From: Streptomyces sp. NBC_01244
GTDB taxonomy: Bacteria; Actinomycetota; Actinomycetes; Streptomycetales; Streptomycetaceae
DNA: 64,000 bases
Assembly (NCBI RefSeq): GCF_035987325.1
Contig: NZ_CP108488.1
Location: 7,626,001-7,690,000 of the forward strand
Direction of reading: 5' to 3'
A program made the position numbers and the translations under genes. Of this stretch, positions 43,030 through 51,276 are shown piece by piece (the first letter of the stretch is position 1; each line of letters begins with the position of its first letter). Under the pieces are notes generated by a model, which saw only the letters and a program-made list of their open reading frames with translations, did not search any database and was not told the origin of the DNA.

Positions 43030-43614
43030 ATGGCGGAGGACAGGACTGCGGCGCAGCCGCAGCGGACGCGGCCTGGAAAGAAGCAGGGCTCCACGGGCGA
43101 GCTGACGACCTTCTGGAAGGTCAAGGAGGGCCACGAGAAGCAGATCAGAGAGACGCTGGAGAAGCTGGACCAGTGGCCGATCGAGCAGAAGGCGCACGCC
43201 GGGACGCTCATCGGCACCCTGCACGACCGGCGGTGGGTCCTGTTCGACAACGACACCCGCATGCTGTTCTGCACGAACTACGACGGTGAGTGGGATCCCT
43301 ACATCGAGGCGTTCGCCGAACACAACGCCCCGGCCTTCGACATGATCTTCCAGCACATCGAGGGTTTCCCCGCAGGCGGCATGCGCGATCCCGGCATCCT
43401 GGACTACCTGATCGACCACCAGGAGACCGCAGTCGAGTACATGCGCTTCTACGACGGCACCGTGCCGGAGATCCAGCAGGCGCTGGCGTTGAAGAACGAC
43501 TTCGAGGCCCTCTTGGACAGCCCGGAGTTCCAGCGGGCCGTGCGCGACCCTGCTTTTCAGGAGCTGCTGGGCACTCCGCAGTTCCAGGCCCTGCTCGACC
43601 ACGCGGCGGGCTAG
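43030..43614 (+). CDS. Unknown soluble protein linked to DUF4331 and DyP peroxidase
   Basis: 194 residues: basic N-terminus, then GELTTFWKVKEGHEKQIRET and RRWVLFDNDTRMLFCTNYDG, which look like two strands of a ferredoxin-like (dimeric alpha/beta-barrel) fold, and a helical tail with repeating FQxLL units (FQRAVRDPAFQELLGTPQFQ). Such folds bind heme or flavin in the Dabb superfamily. It ends 7 nt before the DUF4331 gene. Confidence 0.75.
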   Translation: MAEDRTAAQPQRTRPGKKQGSTGELTTFWKVKEGHEKQIRETLEKLDQWPIEQKAHAGTLIGTLHDRRWVLFDNDTRMLFCTNYDGEWDPYIEAFAEHNAPAFDMIFQHIEGFPAGGMRDPGILDYLIDHQETAVEYMRFYDGTVPEIQQALALKNDFEALLDSPEFQRAVRDPAFQELLGTPQFQALLDHAAG

Positions 43615-43621
43615 AGAATCC

Positions 43622-44776
43622 ATGTCCGATCACCTGTCGTCGCCGCGTGCGCTGGAGGATCCGGCCTCCGACATCTGCGACCTCTACGCCTTTCCCAGCC
43701 CAGGGCGCTCGGGCCATCTGACGCTGGTGATGACCGTGTTCCCCCGAGCCGACGACACCGCGTTCTTCGCCGACGATGTGGTGTGCAGATTCCGGCTCCG
43801 TCCCGTCTCGGTCGCTGCGACGGGAGCGAAGGCGCGGTTCGACGTCGGCGCCGATGACACCGAGCTGGTCCTGGAATGCACCTTCCAGGAGCCTTCCGCG
43901 CCGACGGGCGGTGGTCGCCCCGCGCAGGTGGGCACCTGCACGACACCCACCCATCACGAGGCGCGCGCGATCGTCCACGACCGCTCTGGCAGCGACGGTG
44001 ACGGTGACGGACTACGGATGTTCGCCGGTCTCGTTTCGGACCCGTTCATCTTCCAGCTCGAATCGATCATGGAGACCGTCACCACCGGAAAACCGGCATT
44101 CGGGAAGGTCACCACGAACACGATGGACGGTGCCAACGTGCTCGGCATCGTCGTGGAGGTCGACTGCGCCCGCTGGCTCCCGGACCGCTCCCTGGTCGCG
44201 GTCGTCGGCGAGACACTGGCCGCCGGCAAGCGACCGGTCCGCCTGGAACGCGTAGGCCGCCCAGAGATCAAGAACATCGGCATGCAGTGGCCCGGATACG
44301 ACCCGCTCAACCGGACCATCGATCTGCGCGAGCTCTACAACCAGGAAGACGCATTCCATCTCAGGGACGACTACTTGGATGCCTACCGAAGCCGGCTGGG
44401 TGCCAACCTGAGCTTCTACGACGGCCTGGACGGCAAGACCGACTGGCCGCCGGACGATAAGGGCAACCACCCGCTCGTCGACCTGCTGCTCGAGGACTTC
44501 CTCGTCGTGGACGTGACCAAGCCGTTCGCCGAGGACACCTGGTTCGGCATCGAGCAGGACATGCTCGCCGACCGCCCGCACGGCAACTGCGGCGGCCGGG
44601 CCCTCAACGACGACTTCCTCGACTCCTACTACACCCTGTTCATCAGCGCCGGCAACGGGCCTCGCATCAGTGACGGCGTCGACCAGGCGACCGTACCTGC
44701 GACCAACGACTTCCCGTATCTGGCCCCGCCCAATCCGGCTCCCACTCCCGCCGCCGCAAGGACGGGCCGCCCGTGA
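43622..44776 (+). CDS. DUF4331-family protein
   Basis: 384 residues with the DUF4331 opening (SSPRALEDPASDICDLYAFP, then a beta-rich LTLVMTVFPRADD), FAGLVSDPFIFQLE, and the NVLGIVVEVDCARWL core typical of the family. Function of the family is not established; members are often exported, but no signal peptide is visible here. Translationally coupled (GTGA) to the DyP peroxidase gene. Confidence 0.82.
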   Translation: MSDHLSSPRALEDPASDICDLYAFPSPGRSGHLTLVMTVFPRADDTAFFADDVVCRFRLRPVSVAATGAKARFDVGADDTELVLECTFQEPSAPTGGGRPAQVGTCTTPTHHEARAIVHDRSGSDGDGDGLRMFAGLVSDPFIFQLESIMETVTTGKPAFGKVTTNTMDGANVLGIVVEVDCARWLPDRSLVAVVGETLAAGKRPVRLERVGRPEIKNIGMQWPGYDPLNRTIDLRELYNQEDAFHLRDDYLDAYRSRLGANLSFYDGLDGKTDWPPDDKGNHPLVDLLLEDFLVVDVTKPFAEDTWFGIEQDMLADRPHGNCGGRALNDDFLDSYYTLFISAGNGPRISDGVDQATVPATNDFPYLAPPNPAPTPAAARTGRP

Positions 44777-46095
44777 TGACTTCACTGCAACTCGAGGACA
44801 TCCAAGGCGGGGTCCTGCACCCACTCCCGTGCCCCTACGTCGGCGTATTCACGCTCCTGCGCATCGACAACGCCGAGTCCGGACGTGAACTGCTCGCCCA
44901 GCTGATCCCCTCCCTCCGCACGGCCGAGGAACCCGCAAGCCCCGAAGCCGACGCATGGCTGAGCGTTGCCCTCACCTACAAGGGCATGCAGGCACTGGGC
45001 GCGCCCCAGGCATCCCTGGAGAGCTTCGCCCCCGAGTTCAGGGCGGGCATGGCAGCTCAGGCCGATCGGCTCCACGACGTCGGCGAGAGCGCGCCGACCC
45101 ATTGGGAGGCGCCGCTGGGCTCGCCGGACGTCCACATGGTCCTGACCTCGATGGCTCCCGATCAGGAGCGGCTGGACGCGCAGCTGGAGCGAGCCGAGGC
45201 CATGCTGTCCCGCGGCGGTATTACGGTCCTCTACCGCCTGGACTGCCGGTCATCCGACGGGCGCGAGCCCTTCGGCTTCAAGGACAATGTCAGCCACCCC
45301 GCTGTCGAAGGCAGCGGCATCCCGGGCTCCAACCCGCGGGAAGAACCCCTCAAGGCGGGGGAGTTCATTCTCGGCTACCCCGACGAGAGCGGCCGGATCC
45401 CTCCCATGCCCCAGCCGGCGGCTCTCGGCCATAACGGCAGCTATCTCGTCATCCGCAAGCTCCACCAGCGCGTTGCCGCCTTCCGCCAGTACGTACGCGA
45501 ACAGGCCGCAGCCCCCGGTGACGAGGAGTTGGTCGCTGCGAAGATCATGGGCAGGTGGCGCAGCGGTGCACCCCTCACCCTCGCCCCCGACCAGGACGAC
45601 CCGGACCTGGGGGCAGACCCCAGCCGCAACAATGACTTCGCGTTCAAAGCCGATGGGGACGAACGAGGCCTCAAGTGCCCGGTCGGCTCCCACGTGCGGC
45701 GGATGAACCCCCGTGACGCCGACGTCGTGGGCAACCCGCGTCGGCACCGGCTGCTGCGCCGGGAGGTCGTCTACGGACCGCCGCTGCCTGAGGGAGTGGT
45801 GGAGGACGACGCCGTCGACCGGGGAATGATCTTCGCGTGTGTCGGCGCGTCGCTGCGGAGGCAGTTCGAGTTCGTCCAGGAGGAGTGGGTGAACAGCGGG
45901 ATCTTCATCGGCCACGGTGAGGAAAAGGACCCGCTGTGCGGCGCGAACCAGGGCGAAGGGGTGTTCACCATCCCGGAGCGACCCATCCGGCGCCGGCTCC
46001 CAGAGCTTCCGACATTCGTCGTCACGCGTGGTGGCGACTACTTCTTCATGCCCAGCTTCACCGCGCTGCGCTGGCTCAGCCGGCTGACGGACTGA
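44773..46095 (+). CDS. DyP-type heme peroxidase
   Basis: 440 residues. The GxxDG region reads FGFKDNVSHP: the distal Asp is present but the following Gly is Asn. The proximal heme ligand lies in CPVGSHVRRMNPRD. C-terminal EEWVNSGIFIGHGEEKDPL and FFMPSFTALRWLSRL complete the DyP fold. No Tat signal, so cytoplasmic unless carried by an encapsulin or partner. GTG 44773 overlaps the DUF4331 stop; ATG at 44776 is the alternative. Confidence 0.88.
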   Translation: MMTSLQLEDIQGGVLHPLPCPYVGVFTLLRIDNAESGRELLAQLIPSLRTAEEPASPEADAWLSVALTYKGMQALGAPQASLESFAPEFRAGMAAQADRLHDVGESAPTHWEAPLGSPDVHMVLTSMAPDQERLDAQLERAEAMLSRGGITVLYRLDCRSSDGREPFGFKDNVSHPAVEGSGIPGSNPREEPLKAGEFILGYPDESGRIPPMPQPAALGHNGSYLVIRKLHQRVAAFRQYVREQAAAPGDEELVAAKIMGRWRSGAPLTLAPDQDDPDLGADPSRNNDFAFKADGDERGLKCPVGSHVRRMNPRDADVVGNPRRHRLLRREVVYGPPLPEGVVEDDAVDRGMIFACVGASLRRQFEFVQEEWVNSGIFIGHGEEKDPLCGANQGEGVFTIPERPIRRRLPELPTFVVTRGGDYFFMPSFTALRWLSRLTD

Positions 46096-46211
46096 CTGCG
46101 GGGGGCGTGAGCGAATGCCCGCCGAACCCCCGAGAGGCGGCGGCTGGGGGACACCTGAGACATGCCGCCCTCCACCGCACACGAGCCGCCATCCGGACCG
46201 GCTCCCACGCG

Positions 46212-46506
46212 ATGCGGCGCCACACCCGTCTCTTGCACGCCTTCTCCCGGCAGATGGTGGACGCCCGTGTCGTCGACTCCGCCAACCGCCTCGGCGCCGA
46301 AGTCTTCATGACCGCGGTGCCGGTGCTCTTCGTCGTCGCCGCGTTCTCACCGCAGTCGATCCGCGAGCAACTGATCGACTCCGTCCGTGCCGTACTCGGG
46401 CTGCGCGGCGCCTCCCTGGAGGAACTCACGCAGGTCTTCGACTCCAGCGACGAAGACCTGCGCAACGCCTACGGATTCCTCGGCATCAGTCCTGAGCGGA
46501 GGAATC
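46212..46506 (+). pseudogene. YihY/BrkB-family relic, second copy
   Basis: MRRHTRLLHAFSRQMVDARV ... NRLGAEVFMTAVPVLFVVAA ... DSVRAVLGLRGASLEEL aligns with the first ~98 residues of YihY proteins and with the relic at 36080-36430, then changes frame into an unrelated scrap (LSGGIASGYLAAQVPGRRPM, ending 46587). Opposite orientation to the other two copies. Confidence 0.7.
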
Positions 46507-46592
46507 GCGTCCGGCTACCTCGCCGCCCAGGTGCCCGGCCGCCGCCCGATGGCTCGGCACACCCCCGCCGGCGGCACGCCGACCTGAGGCGC

Positions 46593-46793
46593 TCAGCCAG
46601 ACGCACCATCGCGATCACTGACCAGCTCACCACCAGTCGACCAGTCCTGGGCTTCGAACTCCTGCAGAGTCACCCAGACCTTTCCCTCGTCCGTACCGAT
46701 GGCCCTGACGTACGCGGAAGTGAGCTCTCGAACGAGCGCACGCTTCTGCTCAGCGCTGCAGCTCGCGATGTGCTTGACCTCGATGAACGGCAT
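46593..46793 (-). CDS. 4-oxalocrotonate tautomerase-like protein
   Basis: 66 residues, the standard subunit size. MPFIEVKHIAS exposes the catalytic Pro1 after Met removal, followed by SAEQKRALVRELTSAYVRAI and a WVTLQEF strand. Hexameric tautomerases of this type act on 2-hydroxydienoates; the substrate here is unknown. The upstream in-frame extension is not family-like. Confidence 0.88.
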   Translation of the reverse strand: MPFIEVKHIASCSAEQKRALVRELTSAYVRAIGTDEGKVWVTLQEFEAQDWSTGGELVSDRDGASG

Positions 46794-46890
46794 GTCCAAC
46801 TCCCTCTCAGAGGGCGCATTCCGCCCTGGTCGCATGGCATGCGCCGACCGGTCGGCGCGCACGTCGGCACTGCCTCGCGAGGGCGCGCGA

Positions 46891-47514
46891 TCAGTACCGC
46901 TGGGCCTTTTCGATCCGCGGTGTCAGGTTCAAGTCGGCGGGCTTGCGGCTGATGGCGAGAGGCTGGGCCAGCTCGCCAGGCTCAAGGCCCTCCGCTCCGA
47001 CGATCCTGCTCTCCACGACCTTGCCGGCGCCATCCCTGAAGTCCACTTGGACGGCGTACGACGCCTTCTTGTCCGTACGGTTGGTGATGCTGACGATGAC
47101 CGCCAGAAGTCCCCCGGTCTCCGCCCTGGGCTTGCCGCGCAGCGAGACATCGGCCCCCGCATTGCCGCCACCCGACACCTTTTCCAGCACTGCGGCAGCA
47201 GCCTCGTTCGCCCGCAGTGTTTCAGCCGACACCGAAGCCTCGAAAGCAGAAGCGGCGGCAGACGCGGACGAGGCCGCAGCCGACGCCGACGCGAGTGCGG
47301 ACGCCGCGGCCGAACTCATCAGGGAAGGCGGCATACCGGAGAAGGAAGCGGTATCGGGTGGCGTCGGCCGGGGGCTGAACGTCCTGTTGGCCTGATCCCC
47401 CTCACCCGTACTGCACGAGGCCAGCGCGGCCACCCCTGAAACCACGGTGACCAGCGTCAAGGCGAGAGCCGTCACGCCCCGCCCAACCGGTGAACGCTTC
47501 CCGGACACGGTCAT
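46891..47514 (-). CDS. Secreted lipoprotein with FxLYD-like domain
   Basis: 207 residues. Lipoprotein signal peptide with lipobox LASC (SGVAALASCSTGEG), a long Ala/Ser-rich linker, then a beta-sandwich segment (LLAVIVSITNRTDKKASYAV, QVDFRDGAGKVVESRI) like extracellular FxLYD/DUF domains. ATG 47514 preferred because AAAGGAAG sits just upstream; an ATG at 47529 is possible. Probably membrane-anchored outside the cell. Confidence 0.8.
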   Translation of the reverse strand: MTVSGKRSPVGRGVTALALTLVTVVSGVAALASCSTGEGDQANRTFSPRPTPPDTASFSGMPPSLMSSAAASALASASAAASSASAAASAFEASVSAETLRANEAAAAVLEKVSGGGNAGADVSLRGKPRAETGGLLAVIVSITNRTDKKASYAVQVDFRDGAGKVVESRIVGAEGLEPGELAQPLAISRKPADLNLTPRIEKAQRY

Positions 47515-47699
47515 AAGGCTTCCTTTCACGCTGACGAGCCCACGCAGCCATCACCTCATGCTCGATGCCGTCCTCGACCGCCGCGACCGGGGTGGACCGA
47601 CTGGGGTCGCCGCAGGCCGAGCGGCACCGCGCCCGACGGGTCCCCGCCCGACTCCGGCCGCGCCTTCGAGGTGTGACCACCAGGGGTCGCCTCGCACAC

Positions 47700-48191
47700 C
47701 TACAGCTGAGAACCCCCGAGCTGCTCGGCCAGCTCACTCTCCTCCGCAGCGCGGAGCGAGGTCTTCAACACCGTGCCGCCGTGCGGCCGCATGGCATCGG
47801 CGAACCTTTCCTCCGACACCATCAGGCCCATGATCGCCAAGGCCGCGTGCCCGGGCGTGAGGAGATCCTGGACGCGCCGGCGGAATGCGTCATCGACACC
47901 GGACTTACCGAGCTTCCCCAGCAGTCCACCGACCGCCGCACCAGCCACGAGCCCGACGCCGGGCAGGAGAAACAGCACGCCGAAGACCATGCCCCACACG
48001 GCCCCCGCCGCAGCCGACGGGCCGATGAGACGGCTCGGCGTGTCCACGTGCGTCTCGCCCTGCGTGTCCACCGACACCACCGCCAGACCGCTCACGCTGA
48101 TGACGCGATGTCGGTGAAGCTCCTGCACGGTGGCGTAGGCCCGCCGGGCCGTCTCGGGATCGTCGTACCCAATCACCATGAGCTCCGACAT
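47700..48191 (-). CDS. DUF1269 (general stress) membrane protein
   Basis: 163 residues: SELMVIGYDDPETARRAYAT opening, a glycine-rich hydrophobic hairpin (WGMVFGVLFLLPGVGLVAGA, AAVGGLLGKLGKSGVDDAF) and LTPGHAALAIMG, the DUF1269 pattern. Role unknown, often stress induced. Confidence 0.88.
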   Translation of the reverse strand: MSELMVIGYDDPETARRAYATVQELHRHRVISVSGLAVVSVDTQGETHVDTPSRLIGPSAAAGAVWGMVFGVLFLLPGVGLVAGAAVGGLLGKLGKSGVDDAFRRRVQDLLTPGHAALAIMGLMVSEERFADAMRPHGGTVLKTSLRAAEESELAEQLGGSQL

Positions 48192-48444
48192 GAACGCCTC
48201 CGCTTCCGGATCGGCGACGGGACTTCAGTGCACGCTAAGCCTTCGCCGGTTCTTCGGCATCCCGTCGCCCTGGACACGTCTCGACGGCGGGTCCTACCGG
48301 CGCTTCTGCGTCTCACGGACGCGACCGGCGTCGTGAGCGTCGTCAGTCGGAATGCCGATGGAAGGCTGGCGTGACACGCTGAAACGGAGGATCACATTCA
48401 GGTCCCAGCATGCCAGGCCGACTCTGCAACCCATGGAGGTCGCA

Positions 48445-48906
48445 ATGGCCAGTGACGACAGCAGGCCCCTCGCAAGCGACGCACCCCCGAGCCCCTGGCA
48501 CGCGCCCACATCGGGCACCACCGTCCTGGCGGCAGCCTTGATGATTTTCGGTGGAGTGATGGCGCTCTTCGAAGGGATCGCGGCCATCGCCAAGGACGAC
48601 CTGTTCATTGCGACGCGCCACTACGTGTTCGAGTTCAGCCTTGCCGGCTGGGGCTGGGTACACCTCATTCTGGGCATCGTCCTCGTCTTTGCCGGCTGCG
48701 CCGTGTTCAGCGGAGCCCTATGGGCACGCTTCTTCGGTGTTGCCGTCGCCGGGCTGGGCGCGATCGCCAACTTCCTGTGGGTGCCGTACTACCCCTTGTG
48801 GGCCCTGGTGCTGGTTGCCGTCAACATCTTCATCGTCTGGGCGCTGTGCATGGGTATGCACCGTGAAGCGCACGCGGGCCACGACCACCGTCCGGGACCC
48901 CGATGA
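48445..48906 (+). CDS. Four-TM small membrane protein (DUF7144-like)
   Basis: 153 residues with four hydrophobic spans (AAALMIFGGVMALFEGIAAI, WGWVHLILGIVLVFAGCAVF, FFGVAVAGLGAIANFLWVPY, PLWALVLVAVNIFIVWALCM) and a His-rich tail (HREAHAGHDH). ATG 48445 sits behind GGAGGT; the longer upstream frame is not membrane-like. Often found in pairs with DUF1269 and other stress genes in Streptomyces. Confidence 0.85.
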   Translation: MASDDSRPLASDAPPSPWHAPTSGTTVLAAALMIFGGVMALFEGIAAIAKDDLFIATRHYVFEFSLAGWGWVHLILGIVLVFAGCAVFSGALWARFFGVAVAGLGAIANFLWVPYYPLWALVLVAVNIFIVWALCMGMHREAHAGHDHRPGPR

Positions 48907-48907
48907 C

Positions 48908-49262
48908 TTGATCACGGCCTGCGTCGAGGGGCTCAATGTCGCGCCCCTCGACTTCGCCGTGGTGCTCACCCCTCCGCTGTCCACCCCTGCGGCTCTCCTT
49001 GCCCGCGCGGCAGGGGCCGCCGGCCACGACTTGCGCTGCTATCCAACACCTTCGGCCTGGACAGCTCCCGGAGAGGGGAGCGCGCTGCTCGCCGGATCGG
49101 TCTTCCCGGGGCGTCCGGAACGCGCCACACCTGCTCCTGGCGACCTGGCGACCTGGCTGAACAGCGGAGCGTCCCTGCCTTGCTCGCTACTGTTGCCCGC
49201 AGGCGACGACCTCGGCGGCCGGGCGGCCCGGCAGGCTCTTGCCTCGACCCGACCGCCCTCGT
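48908..49262 (+). pseudogene. Unknown truncated gene ending at the corA relic
   Basis: A plus-strand frame starting TTG at 48908 reads a plausible soluble segment (LDFAVVLTPPLSTPAALLAR, GDLATWLNSGASLPCSLLLP). From 49263 it only reads antisense to a corA fragment and stops at 49369, so its real 3' end is missing. Family not recognised. Could also be non-coding. Confidence 0.35.
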
Positions 49263-49392
49263 CACGCCTCGTAAGCTCCTACGCCGAATACCACCGCCAT
49301 CAGCAGGATGGCGAAGGGGTATCCGCCGGCCCACTGCAGCTCGGGCATGGTGTTGAATTCATGCCGTAAATCGTTCCGACGAGTGTGGGAGC
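49263..49392 (-). pseudogene. corA: CorA magnesium-channel C-terminal relic, frameshifted
   Basis: APTLVGTIYGMN (with the GMN signature) runs into a 1-bp deletion, after which the other frame gives FNTMPELQWAGGYPFAILLM and AVVFGVGAYEA, the last transmembrane helix of CorA. Everything upstream of the GMN region is gone. Sequence differs from the corA tail at 63495-63692, so the two relics come from different corA genes. Confidence 0.75.
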
Positions 49393-49462
49393 AGAGTTCC
49401 GCCACGTGGCGGTCCTCCCAGCGCCTATTTCAGCCGGGTGCGCCGTTCAACGTTCCCGGAAG

Positions 49463-50143
49463 TCAGGCCGAGAGGCCGGAGACCGCGTCACCGACGTACT
49501 TGGAGCCCAACACGGCGAACAGGACAGCCATGATTGCTGCACTGTGCGCGGACATCCATGTCTTCCAACCGCCGAGAATCCCTGCCGTACGCGCTCCGCC
49601 GAACAGGAATACGGTGACCGGTACGGCCGTGCAGAGCGAGGCCACGAGCACCATCACGACCACCGCGACCGTCTTCCCGCCCGTGTCGGCGCCGCTGCCG
49701 GCGATGGCGACCGCGCCGCCGAGAAGTAGGACGAGGTTCTTCGGGTTGGCCACCGCCAGGAGAGCGGCCAGACCCACGGCCTTGCCGGGCGTGAACCGGT
49801 CGATCGCCGCCATCCACTTCGGAATCGGGGTGGGATGGCCCTCCCGGGGCCGGCCTCGGAACTGCTTGAACGCGAGGAGAATGAACAGCACGCCCAGAGC
49901 CAGCTTCAGCCAGCTGGTCCAGGCAGCCGGGCCACCGTCAACGTCTGCGGCGTCAGCTCCGGTGCCCAGCAGCACCAGCACCGTGGCTGCCACTGCCAGC
50001 GACACCGTCCACCCCGCGGCGAACGCGAGACCGTTGGTGCGCCCCTTGGGGGTGGCCAGCATCAAAATGACTGCGATCATCGGCATGGGGCTGATCGCGA
50101 TACCAACAGCGGAGGGCAGCATCTGCCCGATCGCGTCTCCCAC
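49463..50143 (-). CDS. GAP/Sap-family (LysE-like) membrane exporter
   Basis: 226 residues, six spans, with the family's AISPMPMIAVILMLATPKGR loop and LAVANPKNLVLLLGG in the second half. Homologs move sulfolipid or small metabolites. GTG start after an excellent AAGGAGG site. Another GAP-family copy at 53845-54485 is frameshifted. Confidence 0.85.
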   Translation of the reverse strand: MGDAIGQMLPSAVGIAISPMPMIAVILMLATPKGRTNGLAFAAGWTVSLAVAATVLVLLGTGADAADVDGGPAAWTSWLKLALGVLFILLAFKQFRGRPREGHPTPIPKWMAAIDRFTPGKAVGLAALLAVANPKNLVLLLGGAVAIAGSGADTGGKTVAVVVMVLVASLCTAVPVTVFLFGGARTAGILGGWKTWMSAHSAAIMAVLFAVLGSKYVGDAVSGLSA

Positions 50144-50404
50144 CGCACACCTCCTTGATCAAGCGCTGCGGGGCTGACGGGGGCCTCGGGCATACCTGGC
50201 GTCCGCATCACAGGGACGACCGCACACCCACCCGGCAGATGCGGAGCCACATATCTCGCTGCCCACAGCCGACGCTAGGAGCAAATCTCGCCCCCCGCAC
50301 CCCAGGCGCCGTGCCCGCTCCGCCCGGATGGCACCGGAGCGCCAGACCTGGCAAGGGCTCGACACCTGGACGGGCATCGCGCGCCCGTCTCGAGCTGGGC
50401 ACTC

Positions 50405-50580
50405 GCATCGGCGGCCGCCGTGTGCCCGCCCCGCATGGCGCGCCCCGGTGCGGGAGCCGAGAATGAGATAGCCGGACAAGATCCACGCAACGGCGCCCGC
50501 GGATATTGCGGCGATGTGTGCCGGGGGCGCTCCCACCCACAAGGGCGGTCGCACGACGAGGTGACGCGCGAGCTAGCCCT
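50405..50580. repeat. Imperfect dispersed repeat, copy B
   Basis: Partner of 36461-36640 in the same orientation. The conserved minus-strand peptide (AGAVAWILSGYLILGSRTGA) could begin at a GTG at 50554, but its continuation to 50159 looks random, so I do not call a gene. The repeat runs into the start of the SulP fragment. The remaining 50144-50404 holds nothing else I can support. Confidence 0.65.
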
Positions 50581-51175
50581 CAGACTCTTCGACTTCGGCG
50601 CGATCTTGAGGCTGCGTCGGATCCGCGACGCGGAGGCAGCCCTGGCGGTCGCAGCGCTGATCGTCGTGCTCGCCGTAGGCGTACTCAACGTACTGCTGGT
50701 GGCCGTCGCCCTGTCGATCGGGGTCTTCGTCTACCGCACCGTGCGTCCGCACGACGCCGTCCTGGGCCACCTTGAGGACATCGACGGCTACCGCGACATC
50801 GACGAGAACGAAGGCGGCCAGACCTTGCCCGGCCTGCTGGTCTACCGCTTCGACGCCGGCCTCTACTTCCCCAACGTGCCGTTCTTCGCCGAGCGGATCA
50901 AGGCCTTGGAGGCACGAGCCGACGTCCCGGTGTGCTGGGTGATCGTCAACACCGAAGCCGTCACCTACATCGACGCCACCGCCATCGACACCCTGCGCGA
51001 ACTGCGGAGCGAACTCGCCAAGCGAGACGTGGTGCTCGCCCTGGCCCGGCCCAAGGCCTCGCTGCGCCGGGTCCTCAAAGACACCGGTCTCGCAGCCGAG
51101 TTCGGCGAGGTCCACATGTTTCCCACCGTGCGCGCAGGCGTAGCCGCTTACCGGGTCCGCTCCGCACCCGAGTGA
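50561..51175 (+). pseudogene. SulP-type transporter C-terminal fragment (STAS domain)
   Basis: 204 residues: one or two hydrophobic spans (LAVAALIVVLAVGVLNVLLV) then a complete STAS domain (GLLVYRFDAGLYFPNVPFFA, VIVNTEAVTYIDATAIDTLR, VVLALARPKASLRRVL). A SulP transporter has about 10 more spans upstream, which are absent. The gene begins exactly in the dispersed repeat, pointing to loss by recombination. It might still be expressed as a membrane-tethered STAS protein from GTG 50561. Confidence 0.7.
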
Positions 51176-51276
51176 CCGGCGACATCCCGTTCGGCCCTCC
51201 CGCGACCGCGGTTTTCGGCCGCTCGCTGCGGTCCCGACGGTCCGGACCCACCGGTAATCGTCCGGAAAAGCAAGTC

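Noticed and set aside
50159..50554. 131-aa minus-strand ORF
   Set aside because: Only its first ~35 residues resemble the copy at 36.5 kb; the rest looks random, so it is recorded as a repeat instead.
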